From contig NZ_CP059297.1 in assembly GCF_017795885.1 (NCBI RefSeq), positions 1,493,001 to 1,557,000 of the forward strand: 64,000 nucleotides of DNA, read 5' to 3'. Position 1 is the stretch's first letter. Every line of letters starts with the position of its first letter. Under the pieces are notes generated by a model. The model ran no database searches and was not told the origin of the DNA. It was given only the letters and a program-made list of their open reading frames with translations. The translations under genes and the position numbers were made by a program. Positions 38,640-49,615 of this stretch are shown piece after piece. The DNA comes from Brevundimonas sp. AJA228-03. GTDB taxonomy: Bacteria; Pseudomonadota; Alphaproteobacteria; Caulobacterales; Caulobacteraceae.

Positions 38640-39131
38640 TCCCGGAAGCGGTGAACTAGTTTCACACGCTAGATGTCATTTCCAACGTAGGCGAGCCCGG
38701 CGACTCCCCGTGCCGGCGCCGCCTCAGTGCTTTGCCGACGTAATCGCCATACGACCGAGGCGGTAAGCTCGACGACCAATCTCCGGATGAGGTAAAGTGT
38801 ACGTCCAAGTGATGGTGCATGATCGCGGAGGGAATCAGGTCGGTTGCATTGCATCTGAGGGTTCTGAAAGTTCGATAGACCGCGAAAGATCGCGATTTCA
38901 CGAAAATTTTATTGATCAAGAATTGTCGAATGTTTTCAAAATACTTTCTGTCTGTCGGTTTTCTAATCGGTTCCATGTTCGGTGAAACGAGAAAAAATCA
39001 AGACAATCAATATCCTGGGTCATTTTGTGTGATCGAGTGGGAATGATCTGACGACCGCAAGGACCATCGCAGGACGGGCCGACCCTGAAGCCATGGACCA
39101 CCGGGTGATTGATCGGAATGAGGCAAATGTG
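38640..39131. other. AT-rich intergenic region
   Basis: About 490 bases with base composition clearly below the neighbours, especially 38860-39010. I see no convincing ORF, tRNA or terminator. It separates the copper genes from the CoA-transferase/sugar block and may mark a joint between acquired and resident DNA. Confidence 0.45.
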
Positions 39132-40238
39132 ATGATGGCTGGGTCCCGACCTCTTGCCGGTCTGCGCGTCGTCGAGTTCGACGCGATCGGGCCGGTTCCC
39201 CTGGCCTGCATGATCCTGGCCGACCTGGGCTGCGAGGTGATCCGCGTCGCGCGCCGGGCCGACGCGGCCAAGGTGTGGGATGACATCGGCGGCACCGTGC
39301 TTCATCGCAATCGCGGCCATGTCGAGGTGGATCTGAAGAACGCCGACGACCGGTCTGCCGTCGTGGAGCTGATCGGCCGGGCCGACGCGGTGATGGAGGG
39401 CTTTCGGCCCGGAGTCATGGAGCGGCTGGGTCTCGGGCCGGACGTCTGTCTGGACGCCAATCCGAAACTGGCCTTCGTCCGGGTGACCGGCTGGGGCCAG
39501 ACCGGTCCGCTGGCCCCGACGGCCGGGCATGACATCAACTACATCGCCCTGACCGGCGCCCTTCATGCGATGGGCGAGGCGGATCGACCGCCGGTACCGC
39601 CGCTCAACCTTCTGGGCGACTACGGCGGCGGGGCCATGTTCGCGGTCGTGGGCCTGTTGTCGGCCGTCATGCAGGCCCGCGCGACCGGGCGGGGACAGAC
39701 GGTCGATGTCGCCATGGTCGAGGGGACCGCGGTCCTGTCCGGGCTGTTCCACGCCATGATGGCCAGCGGCCTGTGGTCGGACCAGCGCGGCTCGAACCTG
39801 ATCGACGGCAGTGCGCCCTTCTATCGCTGCTATGCCTGTGCCGACGGAGGATATGTCGCGGTAGGGGCTCTGGAGCCGCAGTTCTTCGGCCTGCTGCTGG
39901 ACGGCCTGGGCATCGCGCGCGACCGCTTCTTTCAGCACGACCGCGCGGCCTGGCCAGAGATGACGGCAGCGTTCGAGGCCGCCTTTCTGACCCGCCCCCG
40001 CGACGCCTGGGCGGAGGTCTTCGCGGGCACCGACGCCTGCGTCTCGCCGGTGCTCGGCTTCGCCGAGGCGGCAGACCACCCGCAGACGCGCGAACGCGGC
40101 GTCTTTTCCACCGTGGAGGGGGTCCGCCACCCGATGCCGGCGCCCCGTTTTGCCGACAGTGTGGGCGATGTCGCGCCGCCATCGGGTGCCCGCGCCATGG
40201 CCGAGGCTCTTGCGGCCTGGACGGTCGCCCGACCCTGA
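39132..40238 (+). CDS. CaiB/BaiF family III CoA-transferase (racemase-like)
   Basis: A 368-residue family III CoA-transferase / alpha-methylacyl-CoA racemase-like protein. It begins SRPLAGLRVVEFDAIGPVPLACM; ADLGCEVIRV, DLKN and GFRPGVMERLG are family landmarks, and GHDINYIALTGALHAMG carries the racemase-type His/Asp region. Substrate unknown. I chose the ATG at 39132 because GAGGC lies seven bases upstream. It stands alone before the LacI operator. Confidence 0.85.
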   Translation: MMAGSRPLAGLRVVEFDAIGPVPLACMILADLGCEVIRVARRADAAKVWDDIGGTVLHRNRGHVEVDLKNADDRSAVVELIGRADAVMEGFRPGVMERLGLGPDVCLDANPKLAFVRVTGWGQTGPLAPTAGHDINYIALTGALHAMGEADRPPVPPLNLLGDYGGGAMFAVVGLLSAVMQARATGRGQTVDVAMVEGTAVLSGLFHAMMASGLWSDQRGSNLIDGSAPFYRCYACADGGYVAVGALEPQFFGLLLDGLGIARDRFFQHDRAAWPEMTAAFEAAFLTRPRDAWAEVFAGTDACVSPVLGFAEAADHPQTRERGVFSTVEGVRHPMPAPRFADSVGDVAPPSGARAMAEALAAWTVARP

Positions 40239-40248
40239 CCTCACGACC

Positions 40249-40262
40249 TGCAATCGATTGCA
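40249..40262. promoter_or_regulatory. LacI-family operator 1
   Basis: TGCAATCGATTGCA, a perfect 14-base palindrome of LacI/CcpA-like type, 39 bases before the amylosucrase-like ATG. An identical palindrome occurs at 48001-48014. Confidence 0.8.
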
Positions 40263-40300
40263 TTTGATGGGAGGAATGCTAGCGTGCTCTTCCAGTCCCG

Positions 40301-42142
40301 ATGTTGAACGACGCTTGCATGACCCTGACGGCCGAGACCCTTGCCGATCGATCCGCGACGACGCGCGCTGCGGACACGAGCGCACGGATCCTGCACGCCC
40401 GCTTTCGACGCCTGTATGGCGACCATCCGGACTGCGAGGTCATCCTGGCCCGGATCGAGGCCAGCCTGTCGCGCCATCGCGCGGGCCGCAGCGCCGACCT
40501 TCTGGCGCTCGATGCAGAGATCCAGGCGCTGCCCCGGGCACGGTCGGCGTCGGGACAGTCGGTCTACACCTTCTACGTCGACCGGTTCGCCACGGACCTG
40601 GCCGGGCTTGCCGGTCGCGCGGACTATCTGGAAGCCCTGGGGGTGAAGTGGCTGCATCCGCTGCCGCTGCTGCGTCCGAGGCCGGGCGACAGCGATGGCG
40701 GCTTTGCGGTCCAGGACTATCGCCAGATCGATCCGCGCCTTGGCGACATGGACGGGCTGGAGGCCCTGACGACGGCGATGCGCGGGCGGGGGATCGGGGT
40801 GATCCTGGACGTGGTCTGCAACCACACGGCCCGCGAGCATGCCTGGGCCCAGGCGGCGCGGGCGGGCGATCCCCGATACCGCGACTACTACATCACGGTC
40901 GAGGATCCGGACGACGTCGCACAGTGGGAGACGGATCTGATCGACGTCTTTCCCGACACGGCCCCGGGCAGTTTCACGCCGGATGCGGAGATGGGCGGCC
41001 ATGTCTGGACGACCTTCTATCCGTTTCAGTGGGACCTGAACTACGCCAATCCGGCGGTCTTCGCCGAGATGCTGGACGTCCTGCTGTATCTGACCGGCAA
41101 GGGGGTTCAGGGCTTTCGTCTCGACAGCGCACCCTTCCTCTGGAAACGGCCGGGGACCAGCTGCCGCAACCAGCCCGAGGTCTACTGGATCGTCGAGGCC
41201 TGGCGGGCGGCCCTGTCCATCGTCGCGCCTTCCGTCGTGCTGATCGCCGAGGCCATCGAGGGGCTGGAGGACGTCCTGCCGTTCTTCGGGGGCGAGGCCC
41301 CCGGCTGCGACCTGGCCTACAGCAACGGCGTGATGACGGCGCTCTGGGGGGCTCTGGCCGATGGCGAGGCGGCGATCGCGGCGAAGCTCATCGCCGCGGC
41401 CGCGGCCCGGCCGGACGGGGCCAACTGGCTGAACTACGTCCGGTGTCACGACGACCTGATCTGGAACGCCCTGGCCGCCTATGCGCCGCCCGAGGACCTG
41501 GCGCGCTGGTCGCGTTTCTATGACGGACAGGGGGGCAGTTTCGCCAACGGACGCGCCTTCCAGACGGCGGCCGGCGGCGTGCCGTCGACCAACGGCATGG
41601 CGGCCTCGCTGGTCGGGCTGGAGGACGATCCAACCCCGGACGGGCTGGCGGCGAAGCGGCTGATCCTGCTGTATGCGATCATCCACGGGCTGGACGGCTG
41701 GCCCCTGATCTACATGGGTGACGAGATCGGCCTGATGAATGACGAAGCCTACGCCGACGATCCCCTTCGCGCCGTCGATGGCCGCTGGCTGCACCGACCG
41801 ACGATGGACTGGGATCGGGCGCAGCTGAGGCGCGCGCCGGGTTCGGTCGGCCAGGGGCTGTTCGAGGCGATGCGACACCTCGGAGACGCCGCGCGTCGGC
41901 TGAACGACCTCGGCATCGCCGGCCGGGCCATCCCGGGCCCGGGCGGTGCGCCGGCGGTGCTGGCCTTCGCGCGGGAGGCGGGGTCCCGGCGGTTCCTGCT
42001 GCTGGCCAATATGAGCGACCGGAGCGTCCCGGTGACGGTGCCTCGGGGATATGCGGAGGCCCGGGATGTTCTGGGGATGGCGGATGACGACGACGGGACC
42101 CGGCTGGCCCCCTATGCCGTTCGCTGGCTGGTGACGCCGTGA
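40301..42142 (+). CDS. Amylosucrase-like GH13 glycoside hydrolase
   Basis: A 613-residue GH13 subfamily 4-like enzyme acting on sucrose or related glucosides. Motifs include [15 protein letters not shown], catalytic region [11 protein letters not shown] (Asp nucleophile, with Ser where Ala is usual), LIAEAIEG (acid/base Glu) and [10 protein letters not shown] (stabilising Asp). An ATG at 40319 is an alternative start; neither has a strong ribosome site. First gene of the amylosucrase-kinase-MFS operon downstream of the LacI operator. Confidence 0.85.
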   Translation: MLNDACMTLTAETLADRSATTRAADTSARILHARFRRLYGDHPDCEVILARIEASLSRHRAGRSADLLALDAEIQALPRARSASGQSVYTFYVDRFATDLAGLAGRADYLEALGVKWLHPLPLLRPRPGDSDGGFAVQDYRQIDPRLGDMDGLEALTTAMRGRGIGVILDVVCNHTAREHAWAQAARAGDPRYRDYYITVEDPDDVAQWETDLIDVFPDTAPGSFTPDAEMGGHVWTTFYPFQWDLNYANPAVFAEMLDVLLYLTGKGVQGFRLDSAPFLWKRPGTSCRNQPEVYWIVEAWRAALSIVAPSVVLIAEAIEGLEDVLPFFGGEAPGCDLAYSNGVMTALWGALADGEAAIAAKLIAAAAARPDGANWLNYVRCHDDLIWNALAAYAPPEDLARWSRFYDGQGGSFANGRAFQTAAGGVPSTNGMAASLVGLEDDPTPDGLAAKRLILLYAIIHGLDGWPLIYMGDEIGLMNDEAYADDPLRAVDGRWLHRPTMDWDRAQLRRAPGSVGQGLFEAMRHLGDAARRLNDLGIAGRAIPGPGGAPAVLAFAREAGSRRFLLLANMSDRSVPVTVPRGYAEARDVLGMADDDDGTRLAPYAVRWLVTP

Positions 42143-43116
42143 GCGTGTTCGCGGGCATAGAACTGGGCGGGACCAAGGTCATGGTCGCCTTCGGCACCGG
42201 ACCCCACGACCTGTCCGAGCCCGTGCGCATCCCGACCACGACGCCGGATGAAACCCTCGGCGAGGTCGAGCGCCTGATCGCGAGCGTGGCGGCATACGGC
42301 AGTCTGAAGGCCATCGGCGTGGCGACCTTCGGACCTGCGCGTCTGGACCGGGCCGCGCCGGACTGGGGCACGATCCTGCCGACGCCGAAGCCGGGGTGGA
42401 GTGGTGCCTCGATCGGTCCCCGCCTGCGAGAGGCCTTCGGTGTCCCGGTGGCGTTCGAAACCGATGTGGCGGGCGCGGCGATGGGCGAGGGGCGGTGGGG
42501 TGCCGCGAAGGGCCTGAGCGACCACGCCTATGTCACGGTCGGGACGGGCATCGGAGTGGGCCTGATCATCAATGGCGCCCCCCTGCATGGCGCGCTCCAT
42601 CCCGAAGCCGGTCACATCAAGGTGCGCCGCGATCCCGCGCGCGATCCGTTCCCCGGCCTGTGCCCGTTCCACGGCGACTGTCTGGAGGGTCTGGTCAGCG
42701 GCCCGGCGCTGGCGGCCCGCACGGGTCGGCCGGGCGAGACACTGGCGGCCGACGACCCCGTCTGGGACCGGGTGGCCGACTATCTGACACAGGCCATGGC
42801 GACGCTGTGTTTCGTCGCCGCCCCCCGGCGGATCGTCATCGGCGGCGGCGTCGGCCGCCACCCGACCGTCCTGGCCGCCATGCGGTCGAGACTGGGCGGC
42901 GAACTGGGCGGATACCTGCCTCATCTGGCCTCGGCCGAGGCCATCGACGCCTTTCTGGTCCCGCCTGCGCTGGGTGACCGGTCCGGTGTCCTCGGGGCCA
43001 TCGCCCTGGCGCAGGCGCTTTATCACCCATCCCAAACGACCGAGGCCCCGGATGTTCCGGCGAGCCGAGGCACCCCGGAGGAAGACCCCCATGACGGCCG
43101 CCAGCCCGACGGATAG
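42139..43116 (+). CDS. ROK-family sugar kinase (fructokinase-like)
   Basis: A 325-residue ROK kinase. The ATP site IELGGTK lies at the N-terminus, and HPEAGHIKV plus the zinc motif [12 protein letters not shown] are the ROK signature. Together with the sucrose-type GH13 enzyme, fructokinase is the natural role: it would phosphorylate the fructose released. GTG start at 42139 overlaps the GH13 stop by four bases. Its last 26 bases overlap the MFS gene. Confidence 0.85.
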   Translation: MSVFAGIELGGTKVMVAFGTGPHDLSEPVRIPTTTPDETLGEVERLIASVAAYGSLKAIGVATFGPARLDRAAPDWGTILPTPKPGWSGASIGPRLREAFGVPVAFETDVAGAAMGEGRWGAAKGLSDHAYVTVGTGIGVGLIINGAPLHGALHPEAGHIKVRRDPARDPFPGLCPFHGDCLEGLVSGPALAARTGRPGETLAADDPVWDRVADYLTQAMATLCFVAAPRRIVIGGGVGRHPTVLAAMRSRLGGELGGYLPHLASAEAIDAFLVPPALGDRSGVLGAIALAQALYHPSQTTEAPDVPASRGTPEEDPHDGRQPDG

Positions 43117-44338
43117 ACCCGGCAATATCGGGGTCATCAAGGCCCTGACCTATATGATGTTTATGATGTTCGCGATGACGACCGACTCGGTCGGCGTGAT
43201 CATCCCGAGCGTGATCCAGGAGTTCGACCTGGGCATGACGGCGGCCGGGTCGTTTCACTATGCGACCATGAGCGGCATCGCCCTGGCGGGTCTGATGCTG
43301 GGGTTTCTGGCCGACAGTCTGGGGCGCAAGCGCGCGATCATCCTGGGCCTCGCCCTGTTCGCGGTGACGGCCTTCCTGTTCGCGGTAGGCCAGAGCTTCG
43401 GCTTCTTCGTGATGCTGCTGTTCCTGTCCGGCGCGGCCATCGGGGTGTTCAAGACCGCGGCCCTGGCCCTGATCGGCGATATCTCGACCTCCACCCGGTC
43501 CCACACGGCGACGATGAATACGGTGGAGGGTTTCTTCGGGGTCGGGGCCATCGTCGGCCCGGCGGTGGTGGCCGCTCTGCTGGCCTCCGGCGCGTCGTGG
43601 AAATGGCTGTATGTCATCGCGGGCGGTCTGGCCGTTGTGCTGATCGCGATGGCCACCGCGGTCCGCTATCCGAGGCCCGTGGTCGGCCAGCAGAAGCCCG
43701 CAGACCTGAAGGCCACCCTGGCCATGATGGGCAATCCCTATGCCCTGGCCTTCAGCCTCGGCACGATGCTGTACGTCGGTGTGGAGACGGCCATCTATGT
43801 CTGGATGCCGACGCTGCTGGCGGACTATCGCGGCCCGGCCATCCTGATCGCGACCTATGCCCTGTCGATCTTCTTCGTGCTGCGGGCGGCCGGGCGGTTC
43901 CTGGGCGCGTGGCTGCTGGGTCGGTTCGCCTGGACCACGGTGCTGGTCGCGTCCAGCCTGGCCATCCTGATCTGTTTCGCCGGTGCCCTGGCGGGCGGGC
44001 AAGGGGCGGCGGTCTGGCTGCTGCCCCTGTCGGGCCTGTTCATGTCGGTGATCTATCCGACGCTGAATTCCAAGGGGATCAGCTGCTTCCCGAAGGTGCA
44101 GCATGGGGCGGTGGCCGGGGTGATCCTGTTCTTCACCTGCGTCAGCGCGGTGCTGTCGCCCCTGGCCATGGGTGCCGTCAGCGACACCTTCGGCGGGGCG
44201 CAGTACGGGTTCGTGCTGGCGACCGGCTTTGCGCTGGTCCTGTTCGTGGCCCTGCTGCTGAACCGGCTGTTCGATCCGTCCGCAGCGCGCCTGGCCGCCA
44301 ACGACGACCGTGACTATGAGGCCGCCTCCGCCGGGTAG
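43091..44338 (+). CDS. MFS sugar transporter
   Basis: A 415-residue major facilitator with about 12 helices. The inter-helix motif [15 protein letters not shown] lies near residue 75 and [16 protein letters not shown] near 120. The operon suggests that it imports the sugar split by the GH13 enzyme (or a product). The ATG at 43091 has GGAGGAA upstream. The gene stops three bases before the convergent lacI stop. Confidence 0.85.
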   Translation: MTAASPTDRPGNIGVIKALTYMMFMMFAMTTDSVGVIIPSVIQEFDLGMTAAGSFHYATMSGIALAGLMLGFLADSLGRKRAIILGLALFAVTAFLFAVGQSFGFFVMLLFLSGAAIGVFKTAALALIGDISTSTRSHTATMNTVEGFFGVGAIVGPAVVAALLASGASWKWLYVIAGGLAVVLIAMATAVRYPRPVVGQQKPADLKATLAMMGNPYALAFSLGTMLYVGVETAIYVWMPTLLADYRGPAILIATYALSIFFVLRAAGRFLGAWLLGRFAWTTVLVASSLAILICFAGALAGGQGAAVWLLPLSGLFMSVIYPTLNSKGISCFPKVQHGAVAGVILFFTCVSAVLSPLAMGAVSDTFGGAQYGFVLATGFALVLFVALLLNRLFDPSAARLAANDDRDYEAASAG

Positions 44339-44341
44339 GGA

Positions 44342-45364
44342 TCAGGCGGCCGGGGCCGAATCCCGCACGATCAGCTCCGGCTGCAGCACGACCGAGGCCG
44401 CCGGCTCGCCGCCCAGCCGACGCATCAGAAGGTCGACCATGGCCTCGGCCCCCGCGTGCAGGTCCTGGCGTACCGTGGTCAGGGCGGGCGAGGCGTGGAT
44501 GGCGATCTCCAGGTCGTCATAGCCGACCACCGCAACATCGTCGGGCACGGACACGCCCCGTTCCGTCAGGGCGCGGATCGCGCTCATGGCGATGATGTCG
44601 GTCGCGGCGACGACGCCGTCGATGGTCGCCCCGGCGTCCAGGAACTCGCCGATCGTCTCATAGGCGGTCTGGGGGGTCAGATGGACGGGCAGGACATGGG
44701 CGGGAGGCGAGATGCCCATGGCGTGGTGCGCCGCCAGGAAACCCGCATAGCGTTCGCCCAGCTCGGGGAAGTCGGGATTGCCGAAAAAGGCCAGCCGCCG
44801 CCGTCCGGCATCCAGCAGGTGCCGCGTCGCCATCTCTCCGCCCACGCGGTTGTCCGTCCCGACCGTGCACTGGACCCGCCCCGGGAAGGACGCGCCCCAG
44901 ACGACCAGCGGCGGGTAGCGCGCGGCGATGACATCGATCGTCTCGATCTGGTCGGACTGGCCGATGACCAGGACTCCGTCGACGCGCCCCGAATCGGTCA
45001 TCCGGGCCAGCCAGTCGTCGTCTGACGGGATCACCCGCGACAGCAGCAGGTCATAGCCGTGCCGCGTCAGGGCATCGGCGAGATGTCCCAGCAGGGTGAT
45101 GAAGAAGGGGTCCGACACCGGCTGCCCGATCTCGTGGCCCAGCGGCAGGATGACCGCGATGGCCTGGGTCCGGCCGGTCCGCAGATTGCGTCCGACCACA
45201 TTGGGCCGATAGCCGTGTTCGCGGGCCAGGGCGGCGATCCGGTCGCGGGTCTCCTGACGGATCAGCGGACTGCCGGCCAGGGCGCGCGACACCGTCGAGG
45301 TCGACAGGCCCGCGATCCTGGCCAGATCCGCCAGACTTCCGATCTTGGCCGTCTTGTCGTTCAT
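44342..45364 (-). CDS. LacI-family repressor of the sugar block
   Basis: A 340-residue LacI repressor: HTH at the N-terminus (SLADLARIAGLSTSTVSRAL) with LIRQETRDRIAALAREHGYRPN, then a periplasmic-binding-protein-like sugar domain. The ATG at 45364 is chosen over the longer frame. It should bind the identical palindromes at 40249 and 48001 and so control the GH13 operon, the TonB receptor and perhaps uxaC. Confidence 0.9.
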   Translation of the reverse strand: MNDKTAKIGSLADLARIAGLSTSTVSRALAGSPLIRQETRDRIAALAREHGYRPNVVGRNLRTGRTQAIAVILPLGHEIGQPVSDPFFITLLGHLADALTRHGYDLLLSRVIPSDDDWLARMTDSGRVDGVLVIGQSDQIETIDVIAARYPPLVVWGASFPGRVQCTVGTDNRVGGEMATRHLLDAGRRRLAFFGNPDFPELGERYAGFLAAHHAMGISPPAHVLPVHLTPQTAYETIGEFLDAGATIDGVVAATDIIAMSAIRALTERGVSVPDDVAVVGYDDLEIAIHASPALTTVRQDLHAGAEAMVDLLMRRLGGEPAASVVLQPELIVRDSAPAA

Positions 45365-45487
45365 CGTTCCGCTTTGCGGTGTCGCGCGGCCGGGGTCAAA
45401 CCGCATCGACAAAGAAAAACGCGCGATCCGGACGGGGCCGGATCGCGCGACAGTTTGACCGCAGGGCTGAGGCTGCGTTCAGGAGGT

Positions 45488-47938
45488 CTAGAAGCGGTAA
45501 CGCAGGCTGACGCTGGCGGTCCGTCCGTTCAGGGTGCGGGCGCGCAGGATGTTGGTCGTGTTCGGCACGATCGAGCCTTCCTCGCTCTCGGTGACCGCGA
45601 ACTCGTCGAACACGTTGTTGACGTTCAGCGTCAGGGCCAGGTCGTCCGTCAGGTCATAGCTGGCGAACGGATTGACGATGACATAGCCCGGCAGGACCAG
45701 CTTGTTGTCGAACTGGGCGTAGGAATCGGTGGTGCCGACGACATTGGCCCCGACGCGGAAGGCCCCCCAGGTGTAGCTGCCGGTGCCCTGGAACACCCAG
45801 TCGGCCTGACGGCGCGGCGTGTTGCCCACATTGGCGGGGTTCAGGCGGTCGGCCGTGATCTCGGCCTTGGTGTAGGTCACCCCGCCCGAGAAATCGAACC
45901 CGCCCGCACGATAGAAGGCCTCGACCTCGATGCCCTTGGCCTCATATTCGGCGTCGGTGAAGGTCTGGCTGGTGGCCTCGAAGTTGGTCTCTTCCGTCTT
46001 GGCCAGGAAGGCGGTGGCGAACAACTGGACCGCGCCGTTGCGATAACGGACCCCGGCCTCGTACTGATCGACCATGTCCACCGCGGCGTCGCTGCTGCGG
46101 ATGTCGCCCGACGCCAGGATCGCGGGCCCGAACAGCAGGCGGTCGGCATTGGCCCGGCCCCCGCGGCTGGCCCGGCCGAACACGGCGGTGTCGGCGTTCA
46201 GCTGGTAGTTGGCCCCGATCGAATAGGACACGTAGTTCCAGTCATAGTCGACCGGCTTGGTGTTGGCATAATCGATCTGGGTGACCTGGGTTTCGGGCCG
46301 CTGGATGACGCCGTCGCCCGAGATGTCGCGGGTCGTCACGATGCCGTCGGCGAAGCTGCCGGTCGCCTTGCCGTTGTCGAACCGGATGGAGCCGTCGACG
46401 ATCAGGTCGCCGCGTTCCCAGCTCAGGGCCGCATAGGGGGCGTCGATCGTATAGTCGGTGTCGTACGAGCGGCGGCAGCAGTTGCCGAAGAAGGTCGCGC
46501 CATAGCCGACGAGACCGTTCTGGGTCTGCTTGACCCCACCCGAGTTGAACACGTCGACCAGGGCGGCATTGTCGCCCTTCACTTCCAGCAGGAAGGAGTT
46601 CCACAGCCAGTCCATGTCGATGCTCTGGCTGGAGCGATAGTAGCCGAAGGTCGTCTTCAGGGTGCCGCCGCCCGCCTGGAACTCGCGCTCCAGCTTCAGG
46701 TCATTGGCCATGTTGCCGAAATCGTTGATCTCGGTGTCGAACAGGACGATCTGTGCCAGCAGGCCGTTGCCGTTGGCGTTGGCCGAAACCAGCTGTCCGG
46801 CGCTGGCCCCGTTGGCATAGCGTGCGGTCGATCCCGCCCCGCCAATGCCGGCGGCGATGCTCGAGACCGAGCCCGTGCCTGCGGTGAAGGGCGAGACGAA
46901 CCGGCCCGAGGCAGAGGCGATGCGGAAGCGGTCCGTCAGGGTCCAGCCCGAACCGACGTCGAAGCTGGCTTCAACGCCCGCCGACAGGACTTCGGGGTGC
47001 ATGCCGTCCTTGATGTCGGAGACGCGCGGACCGTTGTCGCCGTTCAGGCCGGGGCTGACCTGGAACAGGGCCGAATGCAGCGTCTGGGACGAGGCGTCAT
47101 AGCCGGACAGGGGACCCCAGTTCGGGTCGCTGTTGGTGCCCGTCACCCGGATCGGGGAGGGCAGATAGCCGATCGCCCGGTCGTTCAGATATTTGGCGCT
47201 GACCCGCAGATAGCCGTTGGTGAACTCCTTCGTCAGCGAGGCGCGGATCTGGCCGCCGCTCTCGCCCGTATAGCCGGCGTCGCGCGCTCCCTCGCCGGAG
47301 CGATAGAAGCCGCCGATCGAGCCGTACAGGTCGTCGGTGATGTGTCCGCCGTACTGGAAGTCGCCGCGCGTGGTGTCGAAGTCGATGCCGCGCGTCAGGG
47401 CCAGCGAGCCGCCCTCCTGGCTGCCCGTCGCCGTGATCAGGTTGATGACGCCGCCCGGCGAGTTGGAGGCGAAGGTCGAGGCCGAGCCGCCCCGGACCGC
47501 CTGGACGCGGGCGACGGTAGCATCATAGCGGGTGAAGATGTCGGCATTGCCGAAGGCGATGTCGCCGAACTCGAGGATCGGCAGGCCGTCTTCCTGGATC
47601 TGGAGGAATTTCGCACCGCCCGTCGAGATCGGCAGGCCGCGCACGGCGATGTTGGCATTGCCTTCACCGCCGGAGGATTCCGAGCGGATGCCCGGGATGC
47701 TGCGGAAGATTTCGGCCGTCGAGCGCGGGGCCAGGTCCTCGACCGCCTCGGCGTTCAGGGTCGTGACCGAGACGCTGGAACGCAGCGTGGTGCTGGAACC
47801 GGCGACGGCCGTGACGACGATCTCGTCAAGGTTCGTCACTTCCTGATCGGTCTGCTGCGGCGTCGTGCTCTGTGCGAAGGCGCTGGTGCTCAGCGCGGCC
47901 AGCAAGGCGGCGGCGCAGACGGTTCCCGTGCGTTTCAT
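45488..47938 (-). CDS. TonB-dependent receptor for sugars
   Basis: A 816-residue outer-membrane receptor: signal peptide ending SAFAQS, TonB-box-like LDEIVVTAVAG, plug with IFRSIPGIRSESSGGEGNANI, and a barrel ending RYRF. No STN domain. It lies downstream of the LacI palindrome at 48001, so it probably brings the regulon's sugar through the outer membrane. The neighbours resemble known alphaproteobacterial sucrose/maltose receptors, but the substrate is inferred. Confidence 0.88.
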   Translation of the reverse strand: MKRTGTVCAAALLAALSTSAFAQSTTPQQTDQEVTNLDEIVVTAVAGSSTTLRSSVSVTTLNAEAVEDLAPRSTAEIFRSIPGIRSESSGGEGNANIAVRGLPISTGGAKFLQIQEDGLPILEFGDIAFGNADIFTRYDATVARVQAVRGGSASTFASNSPGGVINLITATGSQEGGSLALTRGIDFDTTRGDFQYGGHITDDLYGSIGGFYRSGEGARDAGYTGESGGQIRASLTKEFTNGYLRVSAKYLNDRAIGYLPSPIRVTGTNSDPNWGPLSGYDASSQTLHSALFQVSPGLNGDNGPRVSDIKDGMHPEVLSAGVEASFDVGSGWTLTDRFRIASASGRFVSPFTAGTGSVSSIAAGIGGAGSTARYANGASAGQLVSANANGNGLLAQIVLFDTEINDFGNMANDLKLEREFQAGGGTLKTTFGYYRSSQSIDMDWLWNSFLLEVKGDNAALVDVFNSGGVKQTQNGLVGYGATFFGNCCRRSYDTDYTIDAPYAALSWERGDLIVDGSIRFDNGKATGSFADGIVTTRDISGDGVIQRPETQVTQIDYANTKPVDYDWNYVSYSIGANYQLNADTAVFGRASRGGRANADRLLFGPAILASGDIRSSDAAVDMVDQYEAGVRYRNGAVQLFATAFLAKTEETNFEATSQTFTDAEYEAKGIEVEAFYRAGGFDFSGGVTYTKAEITADRLNPANVGNTPRRQADWVFQGTGSYTWGAFRVGANVVGTTDSYAQFDNKLVLPGYVIVNPFASYDLTDDLALTLNVNNVFDEFAVTESEEGSIVPNTTNILRARTLNGRTASVSLRYRF

Positions 47939-48000
47939 CGTGTCTTCCCCATGTGCCCGGACCTCTCGATCGGGTCCGCAGTGTTATGGCTAAGTCAAAA

Positions 48001-48014
48001 TGCAATCGATTGCA
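48001..48014. promoter_or_regulatory. LacI-family operator 2
   Basis: Same palindrome, TGCAATCGATTGCA, as at 40249. A degenerate half-copy (GCAACAATCGTTTGC) follows at 48012-48026. It lies between the TonB receptor and the divergent uxaC gene. Confidence 0.8.
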
Positions 48015-48199
48015 ACAATCGTTTGCAGCGCCGGTCCGCGGCCTGGTCCGGATGACCGGATCGCGCACGCCTCGTCCTACGAGACGATCCCCATGTCGCT
48101 GACCATGCCGAGTTTCGCAACTGGACCATGACACCGGTGTCGAGCTAATCCTCGGGCCGACGGGACGACATCGTCGTCGCCCCGAACCGGATCTCGCCC

Positions 48200-49615
48200 A
48201 TGCCCCAGCCCCTTCACCTGCATCCCGACCGGCTGTTTCCGGCCGATGCGGACACACGCGCCGTCGCGCGTCGCCTGCATGCCGAAATCGCCGATCTTCC
48301 GATCGTCAGCCCCCATGGCCATACTGACCCCGCCTGGTTCGCCACCAATGCACCCTGGGCCGATCCGGCGGAGCTGCTGATCACCCCCGACCACTATGTC
48401 TTTCGCATGCTGTTCAGCCAGGGCGTGCCGCTGGAGGATCTGGGCGTGCCGCGCGCGGACGGCGGTCCGGTGGAGACGGACCCCCGCGCCATCTGGCGGC
48501 GATTCGCCGAACGGTATCACCTGTTCCGGGGCACGCCGTCGCGGATGTGGCATGACTGGGTCTACACCCAGGCCTTCGGACTCGACGTCCGCCTGTCGGC
48601 CGAGACCGCGGATCACTATTACGATGTCATCGACGCGGCGCTGAAGACCGACGCCTTCCGGCCCCGCGCCCTGTTCGAGCGCTACAACATCGAACTGATC
48701 GCCACGACCGAGAGCCCGCTCGATCCGCTGAGCCATCATGCCGCGATCCAGGCCTCCGGCTGGAAGGGCAGGGTGGTCACCGCCTTTCGACCGGACCCGG
48801 TGCTGGATCCGGACTTCGAAGGGTTCCACGCCAATCTGGACGAACTGGGCCGGATCACCGGCGAGGACACCCGGACGTGGGACGGCTACCTCGCCGCGCT
48901 GCGCAACCGCCGCGCCTTTTTCGCCGCCCATGGCGCGACCTCGACCGACCACGGCCACCCGACGGCCTTTACAGCCGACCTGTCCGATGCCGACATCCGC
49001 GCCCTGTTCGCCCAGGTCGTGGCCGGTCCGGTGACGCCCTGCGAGGCCGAGCTGTTCCGCGGGCATATGCTGACCGAAATGGCGGCGATGAGCCTGGACG
49101 ACGGGCTGGTCATGCAGCTCCACCCCGGCAGCTTCCGCAACCACAACGCCGCCGTCTTCGCCCGCTTCGGCCGCGACAAGGGGGCCGACATCCCGACGCA
49201 GACCGACTATGTCCGCGCGCTGAAACCGCTGCTGGACCGGTTCGGCTCCGAGCCCGGCCTGACCATCATCGTCTTCACCCTGGACGAAACGGCCTATAGC
49301 CGCGAACTGGCCCCCCTGGCCGGTCACTATCCGGCCCTGCGGCTGGGCCCGCCCTGGTGGTTCCACGACAGCCCCGAGGGCATGAGGCGGTTCCGCGAAC
49401 AGGCCACCGAGACGGCCGGCTTCTACAACACCGTCGGCTTCAACGACGACACCCGCGCCTTCCTGTCGATCCCGGCGCGCCACGACGTGGCCCGGCGCAT
49501 GGACTGCGGCCATCTGGCCCGACTGGTGGTCGAGCACCGGCTGGAGGAGGACGAGGCGCACGAGGTCGCCCATGCCCTGACCTATGGCCTGGTCAAGGCG
49601 GCATACAGGCTGTGA
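48200..49615 (+). CDS. uxaC: Glucuronate isomerase UxaC
   Basis: A 471-residue uronate isomerase that converts glucuronate to fructuronate (or galacturonate to tagaturonate). SPHGHTDP near residue 38 is the metal-binding motif; PWWFHDSPEGM and AGFYNTVGFNDDTRAFLSIPARHD are further family regions. It is coupled to uxuB (GTGA overlap). It is divergent from the TonB receptor across the LacI palindrome. Confidence 0.92.
   Translation: MPQPLHLHPDRLFPADADTRAVARRLHAEIADLPIVSPHGHTDPAWFATNAPWADPAELLITPDHYVFRMLFSQGVPLEDLGVPRADGGPVETDPRAIWRRFAERYHLFRGTPSRMWHDWVYTQAFGLDVRLSAETADHYYDVIDAALKTDAFRPRALFERYNIELIATTESPLDPLSHHAAIQASGWKGRVVTAFRPDPVLDPDFEGFHANLDELGRITGEDTRTWDGYLAALRNRRAFFAAHGATSTDHGHPTAFTADLSDADIRALFAQVVAGPVTPCEAELFRGHMLTEMAAMSLDDGLVMQLHPGSFRNHNAAVFARFGRDKGADIPTQTDYVRALKPLLDRFGSEPGLTIIVFTLDETAYSRELAPLAGHYPALRLGPPWWFHDSPEGMRRFREQATETAGFYNTVGFNDDTRAFLSIPARHDVARRMDCGHLARLVVEHRLEEDEAHEVAHALTYGLVKAAYRL

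Noticed and set aside
45059..48055. A 998-residue plus-strand ORF opposite the sugar TonB receptor and lacI.
   Set aside because: It is antisense to two well-supported genes and lacks any domain; long antisense frames are common at this GC content.
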